The position numbers and the translations under genes were made by a program. Shown here one piece after another: positions 19,948 through 28,185 of a stretch of 64,000 nt of DNA (positions are counted from its first letter, which is position 1; every line of letters begins with the position of its first letter). The stretch covers positions 1 through 64,000 of the IMG/VR virus record IMGVR_UViG_3300020578_000052; one strand, written 5' to 3'. The notes below the pieces were generated by a model. It saw only the letters and a program-made list of their open reading frames with translations, was not told the DNA's origin and did not search any database. The stretch comes from a virus.

Positions 19948-21458
19948 TTAATATTCCATTCTTTGTCTAAATGATAAAGTTCTCTTAGAGCTTGAGCATG
20001 ATCAACAAGTTCATGATTACTTCTTCCTTTGGAAAATTCATCTAATTGTTTTTCAACTTCTCTTCTAATTCCAAAATGATTTATAGACATTGTACAGGCT
20101 TCTACATTAACAATTCCTTGACCTTGACCTACATGAGTCATATGAGGGGCTAAGAACATTTCTCCGTGAGAATGATCAAAGTCATTTCTTGACGGAGGTC
20201 TTTCTGACCATAAATCAATGATATCTTGAAGCTCTTTATTTATCGGCATGTGTGCCATTTCTTGCCAAAACTTACTATCTCTTCTATCGCTATAATAATG
20301 TAATCTAATCATGGTCAATATATTTTTCATAACTTTTTCAAAAGATTCATTAAAATGTTTTTGCGAAAACTTATGTGTTGGCATATAAGACGAGATATAA
20401 GGTATCGCTTGACGAATTTGCTGTATTGTTGAACCAATACTGGTAGCTTCTAGCGGCTCAACAAAAGAGGAAGCCAATCCAACTGCAATAACATTTTTTT
20501 GCCAAGGTTCTTTTACATACCCAGCATCAAACTTAATTACTCTAGGATCTTTAGGAAGCTTATATCCGCTTATTTTTTCTGCCTCTTCCACTGCTTGTTC
20601 AACGGAAATAAATTGATCGCAAAAAACATATCCATTTCCTCTTCTTTCTTGCGTCGGTATCTCCCACATCCAGCCAGAAGAAGCTGCTTTTGCTCTTGTA
20701 TATCCGTGAATTTTTCCGCTTGGATCAGATTCTGTGGGAAACGGAATAGCAGTATTGCACAATAAATAATCACTAAAGGACTGCCAATCTACATCACCAA
20801 CTTCCTTTAATAAAACCCTATTAAAACCTGATGCATCAAACCAAAAGTCGGCTTCTATCTCATCACCCTGTTTTGTTTGAACAGATTTTATAGTTCCATC
20901 TTCATTTTTCTGAACTTTTTGAACAAGACCATCAATAAATCTAACATTCCTATTAAATGCTAAAGAAACAAAATATTCATTTAATTTAAAAGTATCAAAA
21001 TGATACTGATTTGTATTATTGTGTAGATTTTCTCTTCTAATCTTATCTCTCACTAAACCTATTGAAGATGTTTGAGATGTTAGTGTCTTACCAGTTTCTA
21101 TAATTCCCATATATGCTCCGAATAAACCGAAACAGTATATATCATCTCCACCTGAAACACTGTGGAAATAATCTGGAGTATGATCTGTCCAGTTTTCATA
21201 CCTAATTCCATATTTATGTGTAGCTGCGGTTTCCATTAACATTTCATGGAGAGGTATATCGCATAACTCCATAAACTGACGCCAATGTTCAGTTGAGCCT
21301 TCGCCAACACCTATGATGCCAACATCAGAAGAAGATACAACAGTAACACCACATGCTGGAAAAGCTCTTCTAAGAAGAAGGGCAGTTATTAATCCAGCTG
21401 TGCCAGATCCTATTATTCCAAAAGTTCTTGGCTTAAATTTATTTAAATTATTGTCCAT
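19944..21458 (-). CDS. Flavin-dependent tryptophan-halogenase-like enzyme (504 aa)
   Basis: An FAD-binding GxGxxG lies at residues 17-22 (GSGTAG). The halogenase signature WxWxIP is present (GWMWEIP, 262-268). The lysine that binds or relays the halogenating species is in ATHKYGI (K82), and the usual catalytic glutamate lies in EPLEATS (E337). Length matches the family. Such enzymes take FADH2, O2 and halide and halogenate an aromatic substrate; a cyanophage member of the family has been described. Substrate here is unknown. A TATAAT element ends exactly 6 bases before the ATG, suggesting a leaderless transcript. Confidence 0.85.
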   Translation of the reverse strand: MDNNLNKFKPRTFGIIGSGTAGLITALLLRRAFPACGVTVVSSSDVGIIGVGEGSTEHWRQFMELCDIPLHEMLMETAATHKYGIRYENWTDHTPDYFHSVSGGDDIYCFGLFGAYMGIIETGKTLTSQTSSIGLVRDKIRRENLHNNTNQYHFDTFKLNEYFVSLAFNRNVRFIDGLVQKVQKNEDGTIKSVQTKQGDEIEADFWFDASGFNRVLLKEVGDVDWQSFSDYLLCNTAIPFPTESDPSGKIHGYTRAKAASSGWMWEIPTQERRGNGYVFCDQFISVEQAVEEAEKISGYKLPKDPRVIKFDAGYVKEPWQKNVIAVGLASSFVEPLEATSIGSTIQQIRQAIPYISSYMPTHKFSQKHFNESFEKVMKNILTMIRLHYYSDRRDSKFWQEMAHMPINKELQDIIDLWSERPPSRNDFDHSHGEMFLAPHMTHVGQGQGIVNVEACTMSINHFGIRREVEKQLDEFSKGRSNHELVDHAQALRELYHLDKEWNIK

Positions 21459-21464
21459 ACTATC

Positions 21465-21470
21465 ATTATA
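21465..21470 (-). promoter_or_regulatory. TATAAT 6 bases before halogenase ATG (leaderless type)
   Basis: Minus-strand TATAAT, six bases, then ATG. No SD is visible. Transcription would start at or next to the A of ATG. The same geometry occurs at 34845-34850, and with TAAAAT before recA. Confidence 0.5.
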
Positions 21471-21473
21471 CCG

Positions 21474-22055
21474 TTATTCATACCATGTTACTAAACTGTA
21501 TTTAATTCCAGAATTAACTGAATGAGCTATATGTAGGTAAGGAAAATTGGCAGGAAAAAGTATAACCATTCCAGTTTCCATTGGAATAGACAAATCAAAA
21601 AATGGAAACTCTAAATCCCCACCATCTTCTGGAGCAAGAATGCAAGATACCATGCTAAAAACTCTTCTATTGTCAGGAGCATGGTCTACATGTGCATGAT
21701 ACTCTGACTCTGGATGATACTTTAATAATTGGTACGCTGCGTGCATACCTGAAGGAATTAAGTATTCAGTTACATAATCATTTGTAACTTTTTCTATAGG
21801 AGTTCTAATATTTTCTGTAAAATACTTTGACAGTTCCGTTTCTGGATAAGGTTTCATTAGTGGTATCAACGAACACGTTAAAGATGTTCTATACTTAGAA
21901 GAAACACCATCTCCAATTTTTGATGAACCCCAACTTAATTCAGACCAGTCAGAAGTGGTTTCATGTTCTAAATTTTTTATAAAATGGTTTGCACTTTCTT
22001 CGGAGAAAACTTCTCTGTATACAGAAATACACTTGGCTGGACTTTCTACGTTCAC
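21474..22055 (-). CDS. 2OG-Fe(II) oxygenase, prolyl-4-hydroxylase type (193 aa)
   Basis: The metal triad is visible: HVD in YHAHVDHAPDNRR, and the distal His in HIAHSV, followed by a Lys (GIKYSL) for 2-oxoglutarate binding, all in a C-terminal double-stranded beta-helix. GGDLEF and the ILFPANFPYLH strand are typical. It would hydroxylate a peptide or small molecule using 2-oxoglutarate and O2. It lies immediately upstream of the halogenase. Confidence 0.8.
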   Translation of the reverse strand: MNVESPAKCISVYREVFSEESANHFIKNLEHETTSDWSELSWGSSKIGDGVSSKYRTSLTCSLIPLMKPYPETELSKYFTENIRTPIEKVTNDYVTEYLIPSGMHAAYQLLKYHPESEYHAHVDHAPDNRRVFSMVSCILAPEDGGDLEFPFFDLSIPMETGMVILFPANFPYLHIAHSVNSGIKYSLVTWYE

Positions 22056-22450
22056 GTTACCTCAAACTCACCTTCATATAACATGTTATCATCGTTCCAA
22101 ATTTGATAGTTGTATTTATTTTTTTTAGGTATTCTAAAACGAAATCTTAGTATATGTTTTTCTTTTAATATTGGAAAAAATTTATACTCATTATCAGAAC
22201 TTTTACAGAGGATAAATACATTTTTCAAAAAATTATTATATTCGTCAGTAACGTCTAACCAATATACATATCCACTTTCAACAGAAGCTGGCGATTCAAT
22301 AGCAAAAGTTTCAGGAAAAGAACCTATAAATATATGATCATATTCTTCAGAAACCCTTATTGAAAGCTGAGACTCTTCAGATAACTTCTTAGCTTCTTCT
22401 GGCATTTGGTGTTCTGTTAAAGATAATGGAACGCAAACAAATCTTTTCAT
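22052..22450 (-). CDS. Unknown beta-rich protein of the halogenase island (132 aa)
   Basis: It overlaps its neighbours by 4 bases and 1 base, so it is part of a tightly coupled set. Strands alternate (FVCVPLSLTE, YVYWLDVTDEYNNFL, HILRFRFRIPKKNKYNYQIW) and suggest a small beta-sandwich. No recognised motif. Confidence 0.45.
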   Translation of the reverse strand: MKRFVCVPLSLTEHQMPEEAKKLSEESQLSIRVSEEYDHIFIGSFPETFAIESPASVESGYVYWLDVTDEYNNFLKNVFILCKSSDNEYKFFPILKEKHILRFRFRIPKKNKYNYQIWNDDNMLYEGEFEVT

Positions 22451-22677
22451 TATAGAGCGGCTAACTTAGCCTCAATCAAAATTAGTCCGCTTATAAGAGC
22501 CTGTACTCTTTCTTTTTCCCCTACCATTACTGGGTCAAAACCAGATAAATCATTTTCGTCAAAAGTATCTGGATCAATTCCAACTCTAATTAAAATGTTA
22601 AATATTTCTGATTTAATATTTTTTTTAGTTACAGTTAATATGTCTGTTTTTTGTTGTGTTGTTAATTCAAAATCCAT
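22450..22677 (-). CDS. Small helical protein, paralogue of the 74-aa protein (75 aa)
   Basis: Start chosen at ATG 22677, which has AAGGAG upstream; the longer frame to 22776 would overlap the adhesin gene. Contains GIDPDTFDENDL and ends in a helix IEAKLAAL. Paralogous to the small protein at 18947-19171. Confidence 0.55.
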   Translation of the reverse strand: MDFELTTQQKTDILTVTKKNIKSEIFNILIRVGIDPDTFDENDLSGFDPVMVGEKERVQALISGLILIEAKLAAL

Positions 22678-22693
22678 TTTATTTTTCTCCTTT

Positions 22694-24304
22694 TTAGATA
22701 TTGTATAGTATATACGATGAACCAGAAGAGGCAGAAAAATTATCAGAATCTGCCGTAAGACCCGCTCTAGTGTCAAAAACTACGTTTGAATCTATTGTAT
22801 CACAAACTACAACAATTGCGCCTCCACCTCCAGCACCACCTCTTTTTCCTGTTGCACCAGTTATAGCTGGAGCTCCCCTACCATGATTAGCATCATTAAC
22901 TCCTCCAGCTCCACCAGCATAATGTGCCGATGCATCTGGATTAGCATGGCTCGATGATGCATCAGGATTGGGATGTGAAACAGAGTGGTTATGATGGTGA
23001 TACCTTGCACTTGAGTGGGTTATTCCATTTACGTGAGTATGGGTATGTGGAGGTTCGCCAAAGTGTGCATGAACGTGACCATCGTGTCCGCCAAATGATC
23101 CATGATAAAACCTTTCATGATGGTGAGCATTACCGTCTGGTTGATACCAGTTGTGATGGCCATTAGGCTTTTGATGCCCATGTGGTGGATAATGAGTCCA
23201 TTGCCCCAACCCGTTGTAGTGTGGACGCCATGCATGCCAGTAGTGACCATCCCAGTGATGAACGCCACCATGAGGTCCATCGTTGTGCGGATGGTGGTGG
23301 TGACCGCCATGGTGCCAATGGGGCTCCTCATGGACATGACCCTTATGGTCTGTGTGGGGTCCAGCTTTATGCCCATGGCGATCAGAGTGATTTGTCGTAT
23401 GATTATGATGATCATGGTTCCTCGTATGAGGTGCATGACTATGACCAGGAGCTACGTGGTGGTGGGTCGTAGTGGGGGCAACGTGATGGTGATCCGTACG
23501 ATTTGGTGCTGCGGCACCGTTTGCTCCGTTGGCGCCCGCAGGAATTGTGGTTCCAGCTGATCCCCCTACCCCAGATCTACCTAATGAAAATATTTTTCCA
23601 GATCCAATTATTGTTTTTGCAAAAACGGCAACAACCCCACCCCCTGCTCCACCAGCACCTCCTGCTCCACCTGGAGCTGGACCTGAGTTAGCAGAGCCAT
23701 CTGCTGCTGGATTACCTCTTCCACCTGGAGCATTAACGGTATGAGCATCGGGGGCATACCCTCCAGCAGATCCTGCTTTACCAGCTTTATTTGGCCATGT
23801 AGCTGGGGCAGGAGTTGTTGCTCCAGTTGTACCCGTTGTACCAAAAGATCCGCCAGTAATTTTTGTTCCACTAGTATTTGCTGGGTCAATATAACTTCCT
23901 CCTAAAAGATTGTTTATATTTTTATATAGATAGCTTGGCATGACTGGTACGTTTGGATTAGAACCACCACCACCTTGTCCTCCAAGCCTGTATGAGATAG
24001 TGGATGTGACATGCCCTGTAATTGAGCCATCTGAAATATTTGATCCCGATTCCGATACTGTTCCAGAAGAAACTGAACCTATACCAATATATCCATTAAG
24101 TGTTAATGTTCCTTTGACAAATATTTTAAAACCATTTGTATATACAATTCCATTAGAATTAACCTCTAAATTATTATAATACATGTCGCTAGTCAGGCTT
24201 AATGCAGAGTTAACATATCCATTTCCGTCTAAACCCGAACCATAGATGGAATCATTTCCAGCTCTTTGTGTTCTTTGCTGACCAACTCTATCCATTGCTG
24301 GCAT
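22694..24304 (-). CDS. Gly- and His-rich tail adhesin (536 aa)
   Basis: Residues 1-80 are paralogous to the adhesin next to it (YGSGLDGNG, DMYYNNLEVNS, NGFKIFVKGTLTLNG). Glycine-rich loops follow at about 110-240, then an unusual domain at about 265-450 in which histidine is very frequent, often as HH or HxH, with Asn, Asp, Gly and Trp. It ends in another glycine-rich stretch and SSGSSYILYNI. Poly-Gly loop adhesins act as receptor binders at fibre tips; the His-rich part probably binds Zn, Ni or Fe ions and may form a metal-stapled fibre. Coding frame has no CGG despite many in other frames. Confidence 0.65.
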   Translation of the reverse strand: MPAMDRVGQQRTQRAGNDSIYGSGLDGNGYVNSALSLTSDMYYNNLEVNSNGIVYTNGFKIFVKGTLTLNGYIGIGSVSSGTVSESGSNISDGSITGHVTSTISYRLGGQGGGGSNPNVPVMPSYLYKNINNLLGGSYIDPANTSGTKITGGSFGTTGTTGATTPAPATWPNKAGKAGSAGGYAPDAHTVNAPGGRGNPAADGSANSGPAPGGAGGAGGAGGGVVAVFAKTIIGSGKIFSLGRSGVGGSAGTTIPAGANGANGAAAPNRTDHHHVAPTTTHHHVAPGHSHAPHTRNHDHHNHTTNHSDRHGHKAGPHTDHKGHVHEEPHWHHGGHHHHPHNDGPHGGVHHWDGHYWHAWRPHYNGLGQWTHYPPHGHQKPNGHHNWYQPDGNAHHHERFYHGSFGGHDGHVHAHFGEPPHTHTHVNGITHSSARYHHHNHSVSHPNPDASSSHANPDASAHYAGGAGGVNDANHGRGAPAITGATGKRGGAGGGGAIVVVCDTIDSNVVFDTRAGLTADSDNFSASSGSSYILYNI

Positions 24305-24305
24305 T

Positions 24306-25017
24306 TTACACCAACTGCATGTAGTAGACTGTGCCTGGATTTTGTCCAGTTACGTTTGTAAAAATTGATGCTGGAAGTGCTGAATGAGAAGATATCGCTA
24401 TAATTACTCCGCCGCCAGCAGGGGGTAGGCCTGGAGCAGTAATCGAAGCAGTACCAGAAGATGGACCAGTTATATATCTTGCAGCTACAATAACCACTCC
24501 ACCCCCTGCTTGACCAAAACCACCTGCGCCACCTCTTAGAAATGTTGGAATTGTAATAGAAGCGCTTACTGCCCATCCTCTTATGGCTTGATGTGGAATT
24601 TGATAATATTTTGAACCACCCAATCCATCTGCTGGCGCGGTTGCAGAATACCCTGTTGCAGAACCGCCAAGACTATTGGTTACCGCAGTTTGTGCAGCCC
24701 CTCCGCTGTGCTATTGACCCAGCAGTTGAGTAGCCACCTGCAAAACCTATAATTGAGTTACTGTTTAATGTCAAAATATTTTTAACAAATATTCTATATC
24801 CATTTGGAGCTAATCTAACTCCAGCGTTAATGGTTAGATTATTAAAAAAGAGATCTGTTGTCATTGAGTAAACGCTTAAAAATGGAGTCATTCCTAAAAT
24901 AGTTGTTGACCCATCTAATGTAGCGTCTCCATCTACCCCAGTTCCAAATATTGGATCAGGCGCATCAATAAAAGATTGCATTGCGCTAGGAGCTCCATAC
25001 CTAACTAGTCCTGTCAT
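24306..25017 (-). CDS. Gly-rich tail adhesin joined by +1 shift at CGG (about 236 aa)
   Basis: ATG 25017 opens a frame whose first 104 residues parallel the neighbouring adhesin (FGTGVDGDATL, DLFFNNLTINA, NGYRIFVKNILTLNS). At CGG 24703-24705 the zero frame runs into a stop 9 codons later. The +1 frame continues GGAAQTAVTNSLGG and on through Gly-rich loops to GTVYYMQLV at 24306, again parallel to the neighbour (Gly-rich, ending YILYNI). The paralogue thus shows where the two halves belong together. Both halves are short without the shift. Confidence 0.75.
24703..24705 (-). other. CGG +1 recoding site 2 (CGGA)
   Basis: Zero frame CAG CGG AGG..., stop 9 codons later. +1 gives GGA and an open frame through the rest of the adhesin. 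No other in-frame CGG in this gene. Confidence 0.75.
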
Positions 25018-25022
25018 TATTA

Positions 25023-25376
25023 TTAAGCCTCTTCTATTCCAAACACGGATATATTTACAGAGCTATTTGCACTACAAAGTGCCTTTAATTGGTCTCCATT
25101 TCCACTTGTATTAACCATTACCATAGAACAGTTAAAAGACATTGTTTCATTAGCAGACAAAGTCATTGCACTAATAATATCTAGTGAATTAGGCGTAGCG
25201 CCTTCGCTCTCTCCACCGGGAACTAGTCTAACAGTGACTGTTTTTGCAGATGCTGTTGTATTAGTTAATACAACTTGCTTAACTATAGTAGTAGTTGCCG
25301 CTGGAACAGTATAGTATGCAACACTTGAGGTTCCAAGCTGTGTTGGACCCGCCAAACGTTTCTGATTAATTGACAT
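25023..25376 (-). CDS. Small beta-sandwich fibre protein (117 aa)
   Basis: Thr/Ser/Val-rich strands (VAYYTVPAATTTIVKQVVLTN, KTVTVRLVPGG, MTLSANETMSFNC) give a jelly-roll or Ig-like pattern seen in small phage fibre or capsid-decorating proteins. Lies in the tail-fibre cluster. No catalytic motif. Confidence 0.45.
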   Translation of the reverse strand: MSINQKRLAGPTQLGTSSVAYYTVPAATTTIVKQVVLTNTTASAKTVTVRLVPGGESEGATPNSLDIISAMTLSANETMSFNCSMVMVNTSGNGDQLKALCSANSSVNISVFGIEEA

Positions 25377-25377
25377 C

Positions 25378-25602
25378 TTAAATGACCTCCATATAAAGCA
25401 TTATTTTTACGTCTCTTATATCTTCTGTAAGGCCAGTGGTTGGAGCTGAGCCAGAAGAAGATGAAAGTTCTACTATTTGATCCAGATTATTTCTATAGAA
25501 TAGCTTACCATCTGTATAATTTATTGCTAGCTCTCCGTGTTCTAGTGAGCTTGGAACCTGTGTGGCTGTACCGCTTCTTTTAATCTTAATAGTGTTAGCC
25601 AT
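25378..25602 (-). CDS. Tail-fibre N-terminal-type domain protein (74 aa)
   Basis: Starts MANTIKIKRSGTATQVPSSLEHGELAINYTDGKLFY, in pieces the pattern of the N-terminal trimerisation/attachment domain common in phage fibres (K-x-KRS...P-x-x-L-x-x-GELA-x-N-x-x-DGKL-[FY]-Y). Here the domain is almost the whole protein. The next gene downstream in the window order (25630-26520) starts with the same domain, so the two may co-assemble. Confidence 0.6.
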   Translation of the reverse strand: MANTIKIKRSGTATQVPSSLEHGELAINYTDGKLFYRNNLDQIVELSSSSGSAPTTGLTEDIRDVKIMLYMEVI

Positions 25603-25629
25603 TTAGACTCCGTTTAACAAAAGTTTTAA

Positions 25630-26520
25630 TTAAAAAGTTCCACCATCAATGGATATGCCGTCTATTGTACCACCTGTAATGTTTACATTATTAGCATTTT
25701 GTGTTGCAATTGATCCAAGTTCTAGTGCATTTCTTGCGCCAGATGCAGTTGTGGAACCAGTGCCTCCGTATGCAATTTCAATTGCTGTACCTTGCCATAC
25801 TCCAGTTGAAATAGTACCAACTGATGTAAGGCTAGATGAAGTAACTCCAGAACCAAGAGTACTTGAATTTAAAACAGAAGTGCCATTAATATAAAATGAT
25901 TTTCCGGTCAATAAATTAAGATGTTCAGAAGATGTCCAAGCATCTGTTGCGTCAACCCAGTTAAAGGTTTTATCTGTAGTCCCCTTGACGGTTATACCAG
26001 CTCCATCAGCTCCAGCATCGCTGGGTGACCCTGTGCTTGCTAATTCTATATTCTTGTCGTCAAGAGAAACCGTTGTAGAATTAACTGTTGTAGTAGTTCC
26101 ATTTACTGTAAGGTTTCCGGTTACTGTCAAATCTCCTGGAGTTGTAACGCTTGAAGCCAAAGACACAGTGCCACTTGTTATTGTAATTTGATTAGCAGTT
26201 CCGCTTACTGTTATGTTAGAAACTGCATTGTCCACATAAAGCTTTGTAGCTGCGTGAGCGTTAGAGGATGGCGTTGCAACTGATACTGTTCCAGAAAATG
26301 TTTTATCACCAGTTACTGTTTGAGAAGTGCCTAAAGTTAAATACGCTCCTGCTCCAGCAATAGCTGGAATAGACGTAGCGTCACCGGTCCCATCTGATCC
26401 TTTACCATAGTAAAGAATGTCATCAGCCTCATTATAGGCTAGTTCTGCGTTTTTTAACGAAGATGGAGCCCCTGCGGACCCTGTTCCGGCCCTTCTTTTA
26501 ATTCTTATTGTGTTTGCCAT
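25630..26520 (-). CDS. Tail fibre protein (296 aa)
   Basis: N-terminal domain with the K-x-KRR...P-x-SL-x-x-AELAYNE-x-DD-x-LYYG pattern, then a long Thr/Ser/Gly/Val-rich beta-repeat shaft (VTGNLTVNGTTTTVNSTTVSLDD, TGVWQGTAIEIAYGGTG). The latter motif, IAYGGTG after GVWQG, is common in phage fibres. The C-terminus is a Gly/Asn-rich repeat. Confidence 0.7.
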   Translation of the reverse strand: MANTIRIKRRAGTGSAGAPSSLKNAELAYNEADDILYYGKGSDGTGDATSIPAIAGAGAYLTLGTSQTVTGDKTFSGTVSVATPSSNAHAATKLYVDNAVSNITVSGTANQITITSGTVSLASSVTTPGDLTVTGNLTVNGTTTTVNSTTVSLDDKNIELASTGSPSDAGADGAGITVKGTTDKTFNWVDATDAWTSSEHLNLLTGKSFYINGTSVLNSSTLGSGVTSSSLTSVGTISTGVWQGTAIEIAYGGTGSTTASGARNALELGSIATQNANNVNITGGTIDGISIDGGTF

Positions 26521-26522
26521 GT

Positions 26523-26861
26523 TTAAAAGTTTCCTCCATCTACAACGTTGGCTTCAGAATAGTTAACCCACTGATAACCATTATATCTTAATATATTTCC
26601 AGTTGATACTGATGTAATAGTAACATCATCTAAACCGTTTAATACTGACTGACTAGATATAGTGGTTTCAGCTGAAATTATTCTATCTTTAATAGTTAAA
26701 TGCGCACCTGCTGGATTCAAACCCAACACGGTCTGTATTGCTTCAACTGCATCATTCACATTTGCGTGCTGTAAATGATGAGGAACATCGCCTGAATTTA
26801 AGGTATCAGTTGCAGTTGGATTTGTAAATACATCTAAAGAACTTGGATATTGTGTGGTCAT
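26523..26861 (-). CDS. Tail-fibre-associated protein (112 aa)
   Basis: Contains YPSSLDVFTNP and HHLQHANVNDAVEAIQTVLG, a short helix pattern often found at the beginning of phage fibres and baseplate wedge tips, and ends GNILRYNGYQWVNY. It lies just upstream of the fibre gene and probably connects to it. Confidence 0.5.
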   Translation of the reverse strand: MTTQYPSSLDVFTNPTATDTLNSGDVPHHLQHANVNDAVEAIQTVLGLNPAGAHLTIKDRIISAETTISSQSVLNGLDDVTITSVSTGNILRYNGYQWVNYSEANVVDGGNF

Positions 26862-26868
26862 ATTTTCC

Positions 26869-27270
26869 TTATAGTGTTAAAATTGATCCGATCCAATCAA
26901 AAACTACTGTTACAGAATTTTGAGAACCCGTAAAGGGAAGCCCAGAGGCTGTGTCTGTATAGCTTAGTAACCTTGAATTTGATTGACTTGAACCAACTTG
27001 ATATATTACCGCTGCATTAAAAGCAGTATTTACTGGCAATTCAAATAAAAAATCTTGACAATTTAAAACTCCTAAATTATTTACTAAAGACGGAAGATTT
27101 TCTGTTGTATACGCAACATTTGTATTTGATATATCTGATAAAAATTCATGAACATTCTGATTAGGAGTATAAGAACTTTTTACTAGTGCTACTTTAAAAT
27201 TATTTTCAGAAAAGTTAAAATAACCGTTCAGTATACCCTGCTTTGCTTTTCCATAAATAAAGTTAGTCAT
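26869..27270 (-). CDS. Fibre/baseplate accessory protein (133 aa)
   Basis: Beta-rich, begins MTNFIYGKAKQGILNGYFNF, ends SVTVVFDWIGSILTL. Similar small proteins occur in phage fibre clusters next to the fibre gene. Family not recognised with certainty. Confidence 0.45.
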   Translation of the reverse strand: MTNFIYGKAKQGILNGYFNFSENNFKVALVKSSYTPNQNVHEFLSDISNTNVAYTTENLPSLVNNLGVLNCQDFLFELPVNTAFNAAVIYQVGSSQSNSRLLSYTDTASGLPFTGSQNSVTVVFDWIGSILTL

Positions 27271-27275
27271 AATAA

Positions 27276-28046
27276 TTATATGCCTATATCTTTAGATAAT
27301 ATAATTCTATATTTATATCCAGTCTCAAAATATTTTTTATTAGAGGTTGCATACACAGGCGTTGCATCATTTGATGGAAAGTCTATGTAAGCTTCTGCCT
27401 TCCAAGAATGAAGAGACACGTTAGCGTCTACTGACTCCCATCTAGATGGAGTTCTCTGTATTTTCTTTTTCTGTGCTTTAAAATACTTAGCGTTAAGAAA
27501 GTTTGAAGCTGGTCGAGCATTGAACTCAATTGTTACTCTTCCATTATTGTAAGAGTTATCTACATAGAAGTCTCCATTAACAGGATCTACAGAAACTACG
27601 TAAAAATTAGGGTTTTTAGCAAGAATTTGAACAGTAGAATACACATCTGTTCTAACAGACTTATCCTCTATCAATATCTCTTCATATACAGGTTCTGAAT
27701 ACGAAGTTATTGTAGAAGGTGTCGCAGCATCTGCTTTTGTAAACTTGATTTTTTCTGTTGGTATCGTTTCATTTACTGCGTCTTTTATGTTTGAAACTAT
27801 TATTTCATATTGTTGACCAGAAGTTAAAATTACATCCCAAAACAATCTTAAAGTTCTAGATATTTGATTAAAATCAGTAATAGTATTTATTGCTGCAAAT
27901 GGACTGGGAACAACAACTGGGGTAGCAGCTGTGGTTTGTACTGTAAAGTTAGCATTTATTAATGAGCTAATTTTGACAGTTCTTCCAAACTTTATTACGA
28001 CAACATCAGCGTCTACACTAGCGCTTTCTATTAAATACAGAGCCAC
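27276..28046 (-). CDS. Structural protein with Ig-like fold (256 aa)
   Basis: Two beta-sandwich-like halves: residues 1-105 (VKISSLINANFTV..., LRLFWDVILTSGQQYEIIVSN, a fibronectin-like Y-x-V-x-V strand) and 110-256. Lies between the capsid terminator and the fibre genes. Probably a fibre-attachment or head-decoration part. Confidence 0.4.
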   Translation of the reverse strand: MALYLIESASVDADVVVIKFGRTVKISSLINANFTVQTTAATPVVVPSPFAAINTITDFNQISRTLRLFWDVILTSGQQYEIIVSNIKDAVNETIPTEKIKFTKADAATPSTITSYSEPVYEEILIEDKSVRTDVYSTVQILAKNPNFYVVSVDPVNGDFYVDNSYNNGRVTIEFNARPASNFLNAKYFKAQKKKIQRTPSRWESVDANVSLHSWKAEAYIDFPSNDATPVYATSNKKYFETGYKYRIILSKDIGI

Positions 28047-28101
28047 AGATTCTCCTTATTGAGATTTTACTGAAATAGTAACAGTTTTCTGATGTAAAAA
28101 A

Positions 28102-28132
28102 CAGAGGGTGGTAGCTTTCGCCACCACCCTCT
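28102..28132 (-). terminator. Strong terminator after major capsid gene
   Basis: An 11-bp perfect stem (CAGAGGGTGGT with ACCACCCTCTG) around a short loop, followed on the minus strand by TTTTTT. A second smaller hairpin (GTCACT/AGTGAC, 28144-28159) lies between it and the capsid stop. Confidence 0.85.
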
Positions 28133-28185
28133 GCCTATGGGCTGTCACTTTTCAGTGACCGTAACTATAATGCCCTAAGGTCAAA

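Noticed and set aside
22701-23744. Plus-strand frames rich in Met, Val, Pro and His opposite the adhesin gene
   Set aside because: Antisense mirror of the Gly/His-rich repeat; no SD or domain.
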